Numbered from the stretch's first letter, positions 1 through 8,053 are shown. The stretch is DNA of 64,000 nt from Fodinibacter luteus (GCF_039541575.1 NZ_BAABGM010000014.1:62001-126000), one strand, 5' to 3'. Made by a program: numbers and translations. Notes: generated by a model not told the origin, from the letters alone.

Positions 1-491
1 AGGCTGTCCTCGACCGCCGCGCCGACGGCATACAGGCTCTCGCCGACCCGCAGGGCGGCGATGCCGGCCCACAGCGACGCCTCGGTGTCCTCGACGAGCG
101 CGACGTCGCGCGGTCGGCCGGCCTCCGGGCCGCCCACGACGAGGCTGACGGCCGCGTCGCCGTTCCACAGGCCGACCTGGGCGCCGCAGTCGACGGAGAG
201 CAGGTCGCCCTCGCGCAGCACGCGCTGCCCCGGGATGCCGTGGACGATCTCCTCGTTGACCGAGGTGCACAGGGTGTGCTCGTAGCCCGGGACGAGCTGG
301 AAGTTCGGGATGCCGCCGTGGTCGCGGATATGGGTCTCGGCGAGGGTGTCGAGCTCGAGGGTCGTCATCCCGGGGCGCACCGAGGCCGTGAGCAGCTCGA
401 GGGTGCGGGCGACGAGGAGCCCCGCCGTGCGCATGCCGGCGAGCTGCTCGGGGGTCTTGCCCTCGCAGCGGTCACGGGTGAACAGGCCCAT
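1..491 (-). CDS. map: Methionine aminopeptidase type I, 3' end outside window
   Basis: This enzyme removes the initiator methionine from new cytosolic proteins and is a two-metal hydrolase. Reading leftwards from the ATG at 491, the translation begins MGLFTRDRCEGKTPEQLAG. It shows HGIPGQ, which carries the conserved active-site His, and then VDCGAQVGLWNGDAA, which carries the first two metal-binding Asp residues spaced as in bacterial MetAP. About 163 residues are present; the distal metal ligands (His, Glu, Glu) lie beyond position 1. It follows adk, as expected at the end of an spc operon, but is separated from it by a strong inverted repeat at 552-594. The upstream gap of about 127 nt could hold its own promoter, though I see no convincing one. 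Confidence 0.93.
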   Translation of the reverse strand, partial: MGLFTRDRCEGKTPEQLAGMRTAGLLVARTLELLTASVRPGMTTLELDTLAETHIRDHGGIPNFQLVPGYEHTLCTSVNEEIVHGIPGQRVLREGDLLSVDCGAQVGLWNGDAAVSLVVGGPEAGRPRDVALVEDTEASLWAGIAALRVGESLYAVGAAVEDS

Positions 492-551
492 GCCGCGGAA
501 CCCTACCCGCGCCCGAGCCCGGCCCCCACACCCCCCGGCCCCGTGGAGCGG

Positions 552-594
552 AGAGAACACGCCGCTCCCCCGGAGGGCGAGCGGCGTGTTCTCT
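552..594 (-). terminator. Perfect 16-bp inverted repeat between adk and map
   Basis: Arms 552-567 and 579-594 pair perfectly over 16 bp with an 11-nt loop. It begins 25 nt after the adk stop. There is no U-tract, as is usual for high-GC actinobacterial terminators. It probably ends or attenuates the secY-adk transcript before map. Confidence 0.75.
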
Positions 595-618
595 GCCCTC
601 GTCGGGGAGGGGCCGCGC

Positions 619-1179
619 TCAGGCGAGGGCCGCGAGCACCCGCGTCGTCACCTCGTCGACCTCACCGAGCCCGTCGACCTCGACGAGCAGCCCGCGCTCG
701 CGGTAGGTGTCCGACAGCGGCTTGGTCTCGCGGTGGTAGATCGCCATCCGCTCGCGGATGACCTCCTCGGTGTCGTCGGCACGCCCCTCGAGCTCAGCGC
801 GCTTGAGGAGGCGGCCGACGACGGCATCCTCGTCGACGGTGAGCTCGAGGACGTGGTCGAGCGCCGACCCGTGCGCCGCGAGCATCGCGTCGAGGGCCTC
901 GACCTGGGCGAGGGTGCGCGGGTAGCCGTCGAGGAGGAAACCCCGTGCACAGTCGTCCTGGGCGAGACGGTCCTCGACGACGGCGTTGGTCACCTCGTCG
1001 CTGACGTAGCCGCCCGAGGCGAGGATCGCCTTGACCTGCAGGCCGAGCGCGGTCTCGTTCTTGATGTTCGCGCGGAAGATGTCGCCGGTGGAGATGGCGG
1101 GGATGCCGAGGTGCTCGGCGATCCGGGCCGCCTGGGTGCCCTTGCCGGCTCCGGGCGGTCCGAGGATGAGAAGACGCAT
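619..1179 (-). CDS. adk: Adenylate kinase, short form
   Basis: It interconverts ATP plus AMP with two ADP in the cytosol. The 186-residue product starts MRLLILGPPGAGKGTQ with the P-loop GPPGAGKGT at residues 7-15. The AMP-binding STGD lies near residue 30, and DGYPRT, the NMP-site segment, near residue 84. The LID is short: no zinc-finger-like insertion follows LLKRAELEGRADD, as in other actinobacterial enzymes of about 180-190 residues. The ATG overlaps the secY stop by one base in a TGATG junction, so the two are translationally coupled. This start is chosen over longer in-frame extensions because it begins exactly at the family N-terminus. Confidence 0.97.
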   Translation of the reverse strand: MRLLILGPPGAGKGTQAARIAEHLGIPAISTGDIFRANIKNETALGLQVKAILASGGYVSDEVTNAVVEDRLAQDDCARGFLLDGYPRTLAQVEALDAMLAAHGSALDHVLELTVDEDAVVGRLLKRAELEGRADDTEEVIRERMAIYHRETKPLSDTYRERGLLVEVDGLGEVDEVTTRVLAALA

Positions 1180-2492
1180 CAGCGAAGGAACCCTTCGTAG
1201 TGCCGCTGCTGGAGCTGGGCCTCGATCTGCTTCACCGTCTCCAGGCCGACACCCACGATGATGAGGATCGAGGTACCGCCGAAGGGGAAGTTCTGGTTCG
1301 CGTCGACGAGGACCAGCGCGATGAGCGGGATGAGCGAGATGAGCGCGAGGTAGATCGCGCCCGGCACCGTGATCCTGGTGAGGACGTAGTTGAGGTACTC
1401 GGCCGTGGGTCGCCCGGCGCGAATACCCGGGATGAAGCCGCCGTACTTCTTCATGTTGTCGGCGACCTCGGTCGGGTTGAACGTGATGGACACGTAGAAG
1501 AACGTGAAGAAGAGGATGAGCCCGGTGTAGAGCGCCATGTAGATGGGCTCGCCGCCGCTCACGAGGTTGGTGTTGATCCAGTCGACCCACCCGGGGTTGT
1601 TGCCGTCGGCCCGCTGGTTGAACTGGGCGAGGAGCATCGGCAGCGACATGAGCGAGCTCGCGAAGATGACGGGGATGACGCCCGCCATGTTGACCTTGAG
1701 CGGGATGTACGTCGACGTGCCGCCGTACACCCGCCGGCCCACCATGCGCTTGGCGTACTGGACCGGGATGCGCCGCTGGCTCTGCTCGACGAAGACGACG
1801 AGGGCGATGACGACGAAGCCCATGAGGATGATGCCGAGGAAGACCGTCCAGCCGGACCGCTGCTGGATGGCCCACAGCGAGCTCGGGAACCCCGCGGCGA
1901 TCGAGGTGAAGATGAGCAGCGACATGCCGTTGCCGATGCCCTTGTCGGTGATGAGCTCACCGAGCCACATGACCATCCCGGTACCGGCGGTCATCGTGAG
2001 CACCATGATGAGGATCGTGACGACCGAGTCGTCGCTCAGGATGTTCGTGCAGGCCGGGTTGTTGAACAGCGACTGCGGGTTCTGGGCGAAGGTGATGAGC
2101 GTCGAGGACTGCAGCACCGCGAGGGCGATCGTCAGGTAGCGCGTGTACTGCGTCATCTTCGCCTGACCGGCCTGGCCCTCCTTCTTCAGCGCCTCGAAGC
2201 GGGGGATGACGACCGTGAGCAGCTGCACGATGATGCTCGCCGTGATGTACGGCATGATCCCCAGCGCGAAGATCGACAGCTGGAGCAGCGCACCGCCACT
2301 GAAGAGGTTGACGAGCCCGAGCAGGCCGTTGGTGTCCGCCGCGCCGCTGATGCACTGCTGCACGAGCGGGTAGCTCACGCCGGGGGTCGGAACGTGGGCC
2401 CCCAGCCGGTAGATCGCGATGATCGACAGCGTGAACAGAATCTTCCTGCGCAGGTCGGGCGTCTTGAACGCGCGGCCGAAAGCGGTGAGCAC
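1179..2492 (-). CDS. secY: Protein translocase subunit SecY
   Basis: This is the channel subunit of the Sec translocon in the cytoplasmic membrane and works with SecE, encoded here at 33101-33367. The 437-residue product begins MLTAFGRAFKTPDLRRKILF and has about ten hydrophobic segments. The cytosolic loop with RRIPVQYAKRMVGRR near residue 240 and the PGIRAGRPTAEYL region are typical SecY signatures. It lies after rplO and before adk, the classic spc order, but a long hairpin (2593-2650) sits in the 171-nt gap upstream. It may therefore be expressed at a different level from the ribosomal genes. Confidence 0.98.
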   Translation of the reverse strand: MLTAFGRAFKTPDLRRKILFTLSIIAIYRLGAHVPTPGVSYPLVQQCISGAADTNGLLGLVNLFSGGALLQLSIFALGIMPYITASIIVQLLTVVIPRFEALKKEGQAGQAKMTQYTRYLTIALAVLQSSTLITFAQNPQSLFNNPACTNILSDDSVVTILIMVLTMTAGTGMVMWLGELITDKGIGNGMSLLIFTSIAAGFPSSLWAIQQRSGWTVFLGIILMGFVVIALVVFVEQSQRRIPVQYAKRMVGRRVYGGTSTYIPLKVNMAGVIPVIFASSLMSLPMLLAQFNQRADGNNPGWVDWINTNLVSGGEPIYMALYTGLILFFTFFYVSITFNPTEVADNMKKYGGFIPGIRAGRPTAEYLNYVLTRITVPGAIYLALISLIPLIALVLVDANQNFPFGGTSILIIVGVGLETVKQIEAQLQQRHYEGFLR

Positions 2493-2592
2493 AGGTCCTC
2501 CAGTGGTGCGGCCGGGTGTGGTGGCCGCGTCGTCAACAATCCGTCACAAGATACCCGCCGACACCGGGGGACCCGGCATCGAGGGCGAAACG

Positions 2593-2650
2593 CCGGATGC
2601 CGCGGGGCTGGTTCCCGAGGAACCTCGGGAGCCTGCCCTGCGGCATCCGG
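2593..2650 (-). terminator. Nested hairpin between rplO and secY
   Basis: Outer arms 2593-2608 and 2635-2650 pair over 16 bp with one mismatch. A perfect 7-bp inner hairpin is nested inside (2614-2620 with 2623-2629). It starts 14 nt after the rplO stop. It could act as a terminator or attenuator that lowers secY-adk expression relative to ribosomal proteins, or as a 3'-end stabiliser. Both outer arms are built on the word GGATGCC. Confidence 0.7.
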
Positions 2651-2663
2651 TCATGAGGAGGGG

Positions 2664-3155
2664 TCAGGCGGTCGTCGCCGAGCCGCCCGCCGCCTCGATC
2701 TTCTCCTTGGCGCTGCCGGAGAACGCGTTGGCCGTGACGTGGACGGCCACCGTGATCTCGCCGCTGCCGAGCACCTTGACGAGCCGGCCACCGCGGACCG
2801 CGCCCTTGGCGACGAGGTCCTCGATGCTCACGTCGCCACCCTCGGGGTAGAGCGCGCTGATCCTGTCGAGGTTCACGACCTGGTACTCGGTCCTGAACGG
2901 GTTCTTGAAGCCACGCAGCTTCGGGAACCGCATGTGCAGCGGGGTGGTGCCACCCTGGAAGCCCTCCGGCACCTGGTACCGGGCCTTGGTGCCCTTGGTA
3001 CCGCGACCGGCGGTCTTGCCGCGCTTGCCACCCTCACCGCGACCGACGCGGACCTTGGCGGTCCGGGCGCCCGGGGCGGGGCGAAGGTGGTGCACCTTCA
3101 GTGCGGACGCACCCGATGCGGCCTTGGCGGCCTTCGTGGTGTCAGCCATGCTCAC
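2664..3155 (-). CDS. rplO: 50S ribosomal protein L15
   Basis: L15 is a late-assembly 50S protein that binds 23S rRNA. The 163-residue product has the basic glycine-rich region GRGEGGKRGKTAGRGTKG near residues 37-55 and the conserved PEGFQGGTTPLHMRFPKLRG. The ATG at 3155 overlaps the rpmD stop by four bases (ATGA). A second in-frame ATG at 3149 (MADTTKAAKA) is an alternative start. The Ala/Lys-rich N-terminus is slightly longer than in E. coli. Confidence 0.97.
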   Translation of the reverse strand: MSMADTTKAAKAASGASALKVHHLRPAPGARTAKVRVGRGEGGKRGKTAGRGTKGTKARYQVPEGFQGGTTPLHMRFPKLRGFKNPFRTEYQVVNLDRISALYPEGGDVSIEDLVAKGAVRGGRLVKVLGSGEITVAVHVTANAFSGSAKEKIEAAGGSATTA

Positions 3156-3334
3156 TCAACCTCCTCGACGGCCACCAGGTGGGTCACCGTCCTGACCATC
3201 CCGCGGATCTCGGGACGGTCCTCCTTGACGACGACGTCGCCGATGCGCTTCAGACCGAGGCTGCGCAGCGTGTCACGCTGGTTCTGCTTGCCACCGATCT
3301 CCGAACGGGTCTGGGTCACCTTCAGCCGCGCCAT
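3152..3334 (-). CDS. rpmD: 50S ribosomal protein L30
   Basis: This small 50S protein of 60 residues begins MARLKVTQTRSEIGGKQNQ, followed by the conserved TLRSLGLKRIGDVV. It lacks the zinc-finger or long forms. Its ATG shares a base with the rpsE stop (TGATG) and its stop overlaps the rplO start, so rpsE-rpmD-rplO are tightly coupled. Longer in-frame starts exist upstream but lie inside rpsE and do not match the family. Confidence 0.97.
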   Translation of the reverse strand: MARLKVTQTRSEIGGKQNQRDTLRSLGLKRIGDVVVKEDRPEIRGMVRTVTHLVAVEEVE

Positions 3335-3984
3335 CATGCACCGGCCTTCGCCTCGGCGATGCCGGCGGCCTGGGCACGCAGCATCGCGGCGGGGGCGACC
3401 TGGTCCACGGGCAGGCCGCGGCGGGCCGCGACGGCCTCGGGACGCTCCAGGCCCTTGAGGGCCTGCACCGTCGCGTGGACGATGTTGATCGCGTTGTCCG
3501 ATCCAAGGCTCTTGGACAGCACGTCGTGGATGCCGGCGCACTCGAGCACCGCGCGGACCGGGCCACCGGCGATGACACCGGTACCGGGGCTGGCGGGGCG
3601 GAGCATGACGACACCCGCGGCGGCCTCGCCCTGGACGGGGTGCGGGATGGTGCCCTGGATGCGGGGGACCTTGAAGAACTGCTTCTTGGCCTCCTCGACA
3701 CCCTTGGCAATCGCCGCGGGCACCTCCTTGGCCTTGCCGTAGCCGACACCGACGGTGCCGTCGCCGTCACCGACGACGACGAGCGCGGTGAAGCTGAACC
3801 GGCGGCCACCCTTGACGACCTTGGCGACGCGGTTGATGGTCACGACGCGCTCGATGTAGGCGCTCTTCTCGGCATCGCGGGAGTCACGGCCGCCGCGTCC
3901 GCCGTCACGACGGTCGCCTCGGCCCTCGCGGCCACCGCGCTCCGCGGTGGCGGGCCCGGTGCCTCGACGCTGGGGTCCTGGCAT
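3334..3984 (-). CDS. rpsE: 30S ribosomal protein S5
   Basis: S5 takes part in decoding accuracy and 30S assembly. The 216-residue product is longer than the usual 165 or so because of an N-terminal tail rich in Arg, Gly and Asp (about residues 1-42). The core then begins YIERVVTINRVAKVVKGGRR. The double-stranded RNA-binding-like domain includes GDGDGTVGVGYGKAKEVP, and the C-terminal domain includes GTGVIAGGPVRAVLE. The disordered arginine-rich tail is common in actinobacterial S5. Confidence 0.97.
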   Translation of the reverse strand: MPGPQRRGTGPATAERGGREGRGDRRDGGRGGRDSRDAEKSAYIERVVTINRVAKVVKGGRRFSFTALVVVGDGDGTVGVGYGKAKEVPAAIAKGVEEAKKQFFKVPRIQGTIPHPVQGEAAAGVVMLRPASPGTGVIAGGPVRAVLECAGIHDVLSKSLGSDNAINIVHATVQALKGLERPEAVAARRGLPVDQVAPAAMLRAQAAGIAEAKAGA

Positions 3985-4030
3985 CAGATGTTCCTCATCT
4001 CAACAACGGTGGTGGTCTGCTTCGACGTCG

Positions 4031-4405
4031 TCACAGCGACAACCCGCCTTCCCGGGCGCCGTCGGCGATGGCGGCGACGCGACCGTGGTACTTGTTGCCG
4101 CCCCGGTCGAAGACGACGGCCTCGACGCCGGCCGACTTGGCGCGCTCGGCGACGAGCTCGCCGACCTTCTTGGCCTTGGCGGTCTTGTCGCCCTCGAGCG
4201 TGCGCACGTCGGCCTCCATCGTGGAGGCGGAGGCCAGGGTCCGGCCCACGGTGTCGTCGACGACCTGGACGAAGACGTGGCGCGCGGACCGCGACACGAC
4301 GAGGCGGGGACGACCGGCGGTGCCGGTGACGACCTTGCGGACGCGGAAGTGGCGGCGGCCGCGTGCGGCGCTCTTGCCCTTGGCGCGCTTCACGATCAGT
4401 GCCAT
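4031..4405 (-). CDS. rplR: 50S ribosomal protein L18
   Basis: L18 binds 5S rRNA and helps attach it to the 50S subunit. The 124-residue product contains the conserved core TAGRPRLVVSRSARHVFVQV and ends AIADGAREGGLSL, the family C-terminus. Its start lies 3 nt after the rplF stop. It is followed by rpsE after a 46-nt gap, in normal spc order. Confidence 0.97.
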   Translation of the reverse strand: MALIVKRAKGKSAARGRRHFRVRKVVTGTAGRPRLVVSRSARHVFVQVVDDTVGRTLASASTMEADVRTLEGDKTAKAKKVGELVAERAKSAGVEAVVFDRGGNKYHGRVAAIADGAREGGLSL

Positions 4406-4408
4406 GGC

Positions 4409-4945
4409 TTACTTACCAGCCTTTCCGACCTTGCGGCGGATCTGCTCGCCCGCGTAGCGGACGCCCTTGCCCTTGTACGGGTCGGGCTTGCGGAGCTTGC
4501 GGATGTTCGCGGCGACCTCGCCGACGAGCTGCTTGTCGATGCCCTGGACCGCGAACCGGGTCTGGTTCTCCACCACGAAGGTGATGCCGGCCGGGGGCTC
4601 GACGGTGATGGGGTGCGAGTAGCCGAGGGCGAACTCGAGGTTGGAGCCCTTGGCCAGCACGCGGTACCCGGTGCCGTGGATCTCGAGCTTCTTCTCGTAG
4701 CCCTCGGTGACGCCGAGCACCATGTTGTTGATGAGCGAGCGGGTCAGGCCGTGCAGCGAGCGAGCGGTGCGCCCGTCGTCGGGTCGCTTGACCTCGAGAG
4801 TGGCGTCGCTGCGCTCGACGGTGATCGGCTCGGCCACGACGTGGCTGAGCTCGCCCTTGGGGCCCTTGACCGTGACGGTCTGGCCCTCGATGGCGATGTC
4901 GACACCGGAGGGGACGGTGACGGGGAGACGTCCGATGCGTGACAT
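4409..4945 (-). CDS. rplF: 50S ribosomal protein L6
   Basis: L6 sits near the factor-binding site and the sarcin-ricin loop. The 178-residue product starts MSRIGRLPVTVPSGVDI. It has the two repeated alpha/beta domains and the C-terminal signature PDPYKGKGVRYAGEQIRRK, which contacts rRNA. Length matches the family. It lies 12 nt after the rpsH stop. Confidence 0.98.
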   Translation of the reverse strand: MSRIGRLPVTVPSGVDIAIEGQTVTVKGPKGELSHVVAEPITVERSDATLEVKRPDDGRTARSLHGLTRSLINNMVLGVTEGYEKKLEIHGTGYRVLAKGSNLEFALGYSHPITVEPPAGITFVVENQTRFAVQGIDKQLVGEVAANIRKLRKPDPYKGKGVRYAGEQIRRKVGKAGK

Positions 4946-4957
4946 GTCGGTGACCCC

Positions 4958-5356
4958 TTACCAGATGTAGGCGAGGACTTCCCCACCCACACCCTTGTTG
5001 GCGGCCTGCTTGTCGGTGAGCAGGCCGGACGACGTCGAGATGATCGCGACACCCAGGCCACCGAGCACCTTCGGCAGGTTGGTGGACTTGGCGTACACGC
5101 GCAGGCCCGGCTTGGACACGCGGCGCACACCGGCGATGGAGCGCTCCCGGTTCGGGCCGTACTTGAGGTTGATGGTGAGCGTCTTGCCCACCTCGGCGTC
5201 CTCGACGGTCCAGCCGGCGATGTAGCCCTCGGCCTCGAGGATCTCGGCGATGTGGCTCTTCAGCTTCGAGAACGGCATGGAGACTGCGTCCTTGTGCGCC
5301 GAGTTGGCGTTGCGGACGCGGGTCAACATGTCCGCGATCGGGTCGGTCATGGTCAT
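4958..5356 (-). CDS. rpsH: 30S ribosomal protein S8
   Basis: S8 is a primary 16S rRNA-binding protein; in E. coli it represses the spc operon. The chosen start (ATG at 5356, MTMTDPIADMLTRVRN) gives 132 residues, the family length, and has GGAG 7 nt upstream. The longer frame from 5401 adds 15 unrelated residues, and an internal ATG at 5350 is also possible. The C-terminus has the conserved STSSGLLTDKQAANKGVGG RNA-binding segment. Confidence 0.96.
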   Translation of the reverse strand: MTMTDPIADMLTRVRNANSAHKDAVSMPFSKLKSHIAEILEAEGYIAGWTVEDAEVGKTLTINLKYGPNRERSIAGVRRVSKPGLRVYAKSTNLPKVLGGLGVAIISTSSGLLTDKQAANKGVGGEVLAYIW

Positions 5357-5435
5357 TGGGCTTCTCCGCCCTCTCTCACCACGGTTTCCTCCGAGCAGCA
5401 CTCGGCGGACCTGCGATGTAGATGGTCTGGTTCAT

Positions 5436-5495
5436 GGGTATGCCGCGGGCTGCGGCGGGGTGGGTACGTCCGGTCGGTGACCGACCGGCATACCC
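5436..5495 (-). other. Inverted repeat between rpsN and rpsH
   Basis: Outer arms 5436-5445 and 5486-5495 (GGGTATGCCG with CGGCATACCC) pair perfectly over 10 bp. A competing perfect hairpin with a TGA loop lies within about 5471-5488. The element begins 5 nt after the rpsN stop. It could be a terminator, an attenuator or an RNA-processing site that separates rplN-rpsN from rpsH-rplO. Confidence 0.55.
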
Positions 5496-5500
5496 GGGTG

Positions 5501-5686
5501 TCACCAGCTGGACTTGGTCACTCCGGGGAGCTCCCCGCGGTGGGCCATCTCCCGCAGGCAGATCCGGCACAGGCCGAACTTGCGGTAGACCGAGTGCGGG
5601 CGGCCGCAGCGCTGGCAGCGGGTGTAGCCGCGGACCGCGAACTTCGGCTTCTTGTTCGCCTTGTTGACAAGGGCAGTCTTGGCCAT
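5501..5686 (-). CDS. rpsN: 30S ribosomal protein S14, zinc-binding type
   Basis: S14 is a 16S rRNA-binding protein of the 30S head. The product is 61 residues, the short type Z form. It has two CxxC pairs, CQRCGRP and CRICLRE, that bind one zinc, and the conserved VYRKFGLC between them. The C-terminus GELPGVTKSSW is typical. Because this form is zinc-dependent, a zinc-free S14 paralogue may exist elsewhere in the genome. The gene lies 3 nt after the rplE stop. Confidence 0.98.
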   Translation of the reverse strand: MAKTALVNKANKKPKFAVRGYTRCQRCGRPHSVYRKFGLCRICLREMAHRGELPGVTKSSW

Positions 5687-5689
5687 AGC

Positions 5690-6250
5690 TCAGTTCTCCT
5701 TGAACGGGAAGCCGAGCGCCTTGAGCAGCGCACGTCCCTCGTCGTCGTTCGTCGCGGTCGTCACGACCGTGATGTCCATGCCGCGGACCCGGTCGATCCG
5801 GTCCTGGTCGATCTCGTGGAACATCGACTGCTCGGTGAGGCCGAAGGTGTAGTTGCCCCGGCCGTCGAACTGCCGCGGCGACAGGCCACGGAAGTCGCGG
5901 ATGCGCGGCAGGGCCGTGCTCACGAGCCGGTCGAGGAACTCCCACATGCGGTCGCCACGCAGCGTCGTGTGCGCGCCGATCGGCATGCCCTCACGCAGCT
6001 TGAACTGGGCGATCGACTTGCGGGCCTTGGTCACGACCGGCTTCTGGCCGGTGATCGCGGTGAGGTCGCGGACGGCACCCTCGATGAGCTTGCTGTCCTT
6101 CGCGGCGTCGCCGACACCCATGTTGACGACGACCTTGACGACGCCGGGGATCTGCATGACGTTCGCGAAGCCGAACTGCTCGCGCAGGGCGTCCTTGATC
6201 TCGTCCTGGTAGCGCGCCTTGAGGCGGGGCTGGGTTGCGGTGTCTGCCAT
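5690..6250 (-). CDS. rplE: 50S ribosomal protein L5
   Basis: L5 binds 5S rRNA and contacts P-site tRNA. The frame encodes VNMGVGDAAKDSKLIEGA, TGQKPVVTKARKSIAQFKLR and the conserved GRGNYTFGLTEQSMFHEID. I use the ATG at 6250 (MADTATQPRLKARY, 186 residues). A GTG at 6259 in the same frame adds three residues and would overlap the rplX stop by four bases; it cannot be excluded. Confidence 0.95.
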   Translation of the reverse strand: MADTATQPRLKARYQDEIKDALREQFGFANVMQIPGVVKVVVNMGVGDAAKDSKLIEGAVRDLTAITGQKPVVTKARKSIAQFKLREGMPIGAHTTLRGDRMWEFLDRLVSTALPRIRDFRGLSPRQFDGRGNYTFGLTEQSMFHEIDQDRIDRVRGMDITVVTTATNDDEGRALLKALGFPFKEN

Positions 6251-6255
6251 GTCTC

Positions 6256-6600
6256 TCACAGGTCCTTGCCCGAGCGCACGCCGACGCGGACACGGCTCGC
6301 CTTCTGGCGGCCGTCACGCTCGACGGTCTCGACGCGGGTCTTGATCCGGGTGGGCTTCTTGTCGGAGGGGTCGACGACCGCGACGTTGCTCACGTGGATC
6401 GGGGACTCCTGGACGACGAGGCCACCGGTGCGGCTGCCACGGGCGGACTGGCCGGCCTTGGTGTGGCGGGTCACCCGGTTGACGCCCTCGACGGTCACCC
6501 GGTTGGTCTCCCGGTTCACCGCGATGACCTTGCCGGTGGCGCCCTTGTCCTTGCCGGCGAGCACCTGGACGGTGTCGCCCTTCTTGATCTTCATCGCCAT
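6256..6600 (-). CDS. rplX: 50S ribosomal protein L24
   Basis: L24 is an assembly-initiator protein with a KOW-type SH3 fold. The 114-residue product has the KOW motif KKGDTVQVLAGKDKGATGKV near the start, followed by GVNRVTRHTKAGQ. The C-terminal KASRVRVGVRSGKDL resembles other actinobacterial L24. It starts 3 nt after the rplN stop, and an ATG two codons downstream is equally good. Confidence 0.97.
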   Translation of the reverse strand: MAMKIKKGDTVQVLAGKDKGATGKVIAVNRETNRVTVEGVNRVTRHTKAGQSARGSRTGGLVVQESPIHVSNVAVVDPSDKKPTRIKTRVETVERDGRQKASRVRVGVRSGKDL

Positions 6601-6603
6601 GGC

Positions 6604-6972
6604 TCAGAGCACCTCCGGGGCGAGGCTGATGATCTTCATGAAGCGCTTCTCGCGCAGCTCGCGGCCGACGGGGCCGAAGATGCGGGTGCCCCGGGGGTCA
6701 CCGTCGTTCTTGAGGATCACGGCCGCGTTCTCGTCGAACTTGATGTAGGAGCCGTCGGCGCGACGGCGCTCCTTCTTCGTGCGGACGATGACCGCCTTGA
6801 CGACGTCGCCCTTCTTGACGTTGCCGCCCGGGATCGCGTCCTTGACGGTGGCGACGATGGTGTCGCCGATTCCCGCATACCGGCGACCGGAGCCGCCGAG
6901 AACACGGATGCACAGAATCTCCTTGGCACCGGTGTTGTCGGCGACACGCAGCCGCGACTCCTGCTGGATCAC
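6604..6972 (-). CDS. rplN: 50S ribosomal protein L14
   Basis: L14 lies at the subunit interface and makes intersubunit bridges. All 122 residues match the family length; it begins MIQQESRLRVADNTGAKE, with VKKGDVVKAVIVRTKKE in the middle. It is the first gene of the spc operon. The 133-nt gap upstream carries several hairpins that probably mark the end of the S10 operon. Confidence 0.98.
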   Translation of the reverse strand: MIQQESRLRVADNTGAKEILCIRVLGGSGRRYAGIGDTIVATVKDAIPGGNVKKGDVVKAVIVRTKKERRRADGSYIKFDENAAVILKNDGDPRGTRIFGPVGRELREKRFMKIISLAPEVL

Positions 6973-6995
6973 AATTCTCTCCTTGTCCTCCGGTT

Positions 6996-7053
6996 CTCAC
7001 CGCCGGTGGCGGTGAGCCTCTAGGAACCGTTGATCGGACTCGGCTGAGCCGAG
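6996..7053 (-). promoter_or_regulatory. Two hairpins in the rplN 5' leader
   Basis: A perfect 9-bp stem (6996-7004 with 7008-7016, loop GGT) lies 23 nt before the rplN start. A perfect 6-bp stem (7039-7044 with 7048-7053) lies further upstream. They could fold in the rplN leader and affect expression of the spc operon. I saw no clear promoter between them. Confidence 0.5.
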
Positions 7054-7067
7054 GCTGTCTGGATGTT

Positions 7068-7105
7068 CCGTCGAACCAGGCGCGCTGCGCTCGACGGTTC
7101 GACGG
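7068..7105 (-). terminator. Hairpin directly after rpsQ (end of S10 operon)
   Basis: Perfect 10-bp arms at 7068-7077 and 7096-7105 lie immediately after the rpsQ stop codon. This is the S10/spc boundary, where many bacteria separate the two operons. Confidence 0.6.
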
Positions 7106-7399
7106 CTACTTGGCCTTCTCGAGGATCTCCACGAGGCGCCAGCGCTTGGTCGCGCTGAGCGGGCGGGTCTCCATGATGAGCACGCGGTCGCCGACACCGG
7201 CGGCGTTCTGCTCGTCGTGCGCCTTGACCTTGCTCGAGCGGCGCATGACCTTGCCGTAGAGGGCGTGCTTGACGCGGTCCTCGACCTCGACGACGACGGT
7301 CTTGTCCATCTTGTCGCTGACGACGTAGCCCTGGCGGGTCTTGCGGTCGTTGCGCTCCGCGGCCTTGGTCACGGTCTCATCCTTGTTCGTCTCGCTCAC
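7106..7399 (-). CDS. rpsQ: 30S ribosomal protein S17
   Basis: S17 is a primary 16S rRNA-binding OB-fold protein. The 97-residue product has a charged N-terminal arm of about 20 residues. The core follows: RQGYVVSDKMDKTVVVEVE, then GKVMRRSSKVKAHDE, then GDRVLIMETRPLSATKRWR. It overlaps the rpmC stop by four bases and ends the S10 operon. Confidence 0.98.
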   Translation of the reverse strand: MSETNKDETVTKAAERNDRKTRQGYVVSDKMDKTVVVEVEDRVKHALYGKVMRRSSKVKAHDEQNAAGVGDRVLIMETRPLSATKRWRLVEILEKAK

Positions 7400-7632
7400 T
7401 TCGCGTCACCCTTCGCGCCGATGCCGAGCTCGCGCTCACGCATCTCGGTGTAGATCCGGGCGATGTCCTTGCGGACGGCACGCAGCCGGCCGTGGTTGTC
7501 CAGCTGGCCGGTGGCCGACTGGAACCGGAGGTTGAACAGCTCCTCCTTGGCCTTGCGCAGCTCGTCCACGAGGCGCTCGTCCTCGAGGCCCCGCAGCTCC
7601 TTGGAGGTCAGGTCCTTGGATCCGACTGCCAT
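7396..7632 (-). CDS. rpmC: 50S ribosomal protein L29
   Basis: L29 lies near the exit tunnel and is part of the platform for trigger factor and SRP. The 78-residue product contains LRKAKEELFNLRFQSATGQL, the family signature, and RLRAVRKDIARIYTEMRERE. The ATG shares a base with the rplP stop. Confidence 0.98.
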   Translation of the reverse strand: MAVGSKDLTSKELRGLEDERLVDELRKAKEELFNLRFQSATGQLDNHGRLRAVRKDIARIYTEMRERELGIGAKGDAK

Positions 7633-8051
7633 CAGAAGTCACCACCCTCACGCCGGACGAAGCGGCACTTCATCGGCAGCTTGTGCATCGCGAGGCGCAT
7701 CGCCTCGCGTGCGGTCTCCTCCGGGACGCCGGACACCTCGAACATGATCCGGCCCGGCTTGACGTTGGCGATCCACCACTCCGGCGAACCCTTGCCGGAA
7801 CCCATCCGGGTCTCGGCCGGCTTCTTCGTGAGCGGACGGTCGGGGTAGATGTTGATCCACACCTTTCCGCCACGTTTCATGTAACGCGTCATCGCGATAC
7901 GGGCGGACTCGATCTGGCGGTTCGTGACGTAGGCGGGCTCGAGGGCCTGGATGCCGTAGTCGCCGAACGCGATCGTCGTCCCGCCCTTGGCAGCGCCCGA
8001 GCGACCCGGGTGGTGCTGCTTGCGGTGCTTGACTCGACGGGGAATCAGCAT
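7632..8051 (-). CDS. rplP: 50S ribosomal protein L16
   Basis: L16 is needed for A-site tRNA binding and 50S assembly. It has 139 residues and begins MLIPRRVKHRKQHHPGRSG. The conserved KRGGKVWINIYPDRPLTKKP and GSGKGSPEWWIANVKPGRI segments are intact. It starts 2 nt after the rpsC stop. Confidence 0.98.
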   Translation of the reverse strand: MLIPRRVKHRKQHHPGRSGAAKGGTTIAFGDYGIQALEPAYVTNRQIESARIAMTRYMKRGGKVWINIYPDRPLTKKPAETRMGSGKGSPEWWIANVKPGRIMFEVSGVPEETAREAMRLAMHKLPMKCRFVRREGGDF

Positions 8052-8053
8052 GG

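Noticed and set aside
1200..3458. Long plus-strand open frames antisense to the ribosomal and rpo genes
   Set aside because: They mirror the highly expressed minus-strand genes codon by codon and have the Arg/Asp/Val bias expected of shadows.
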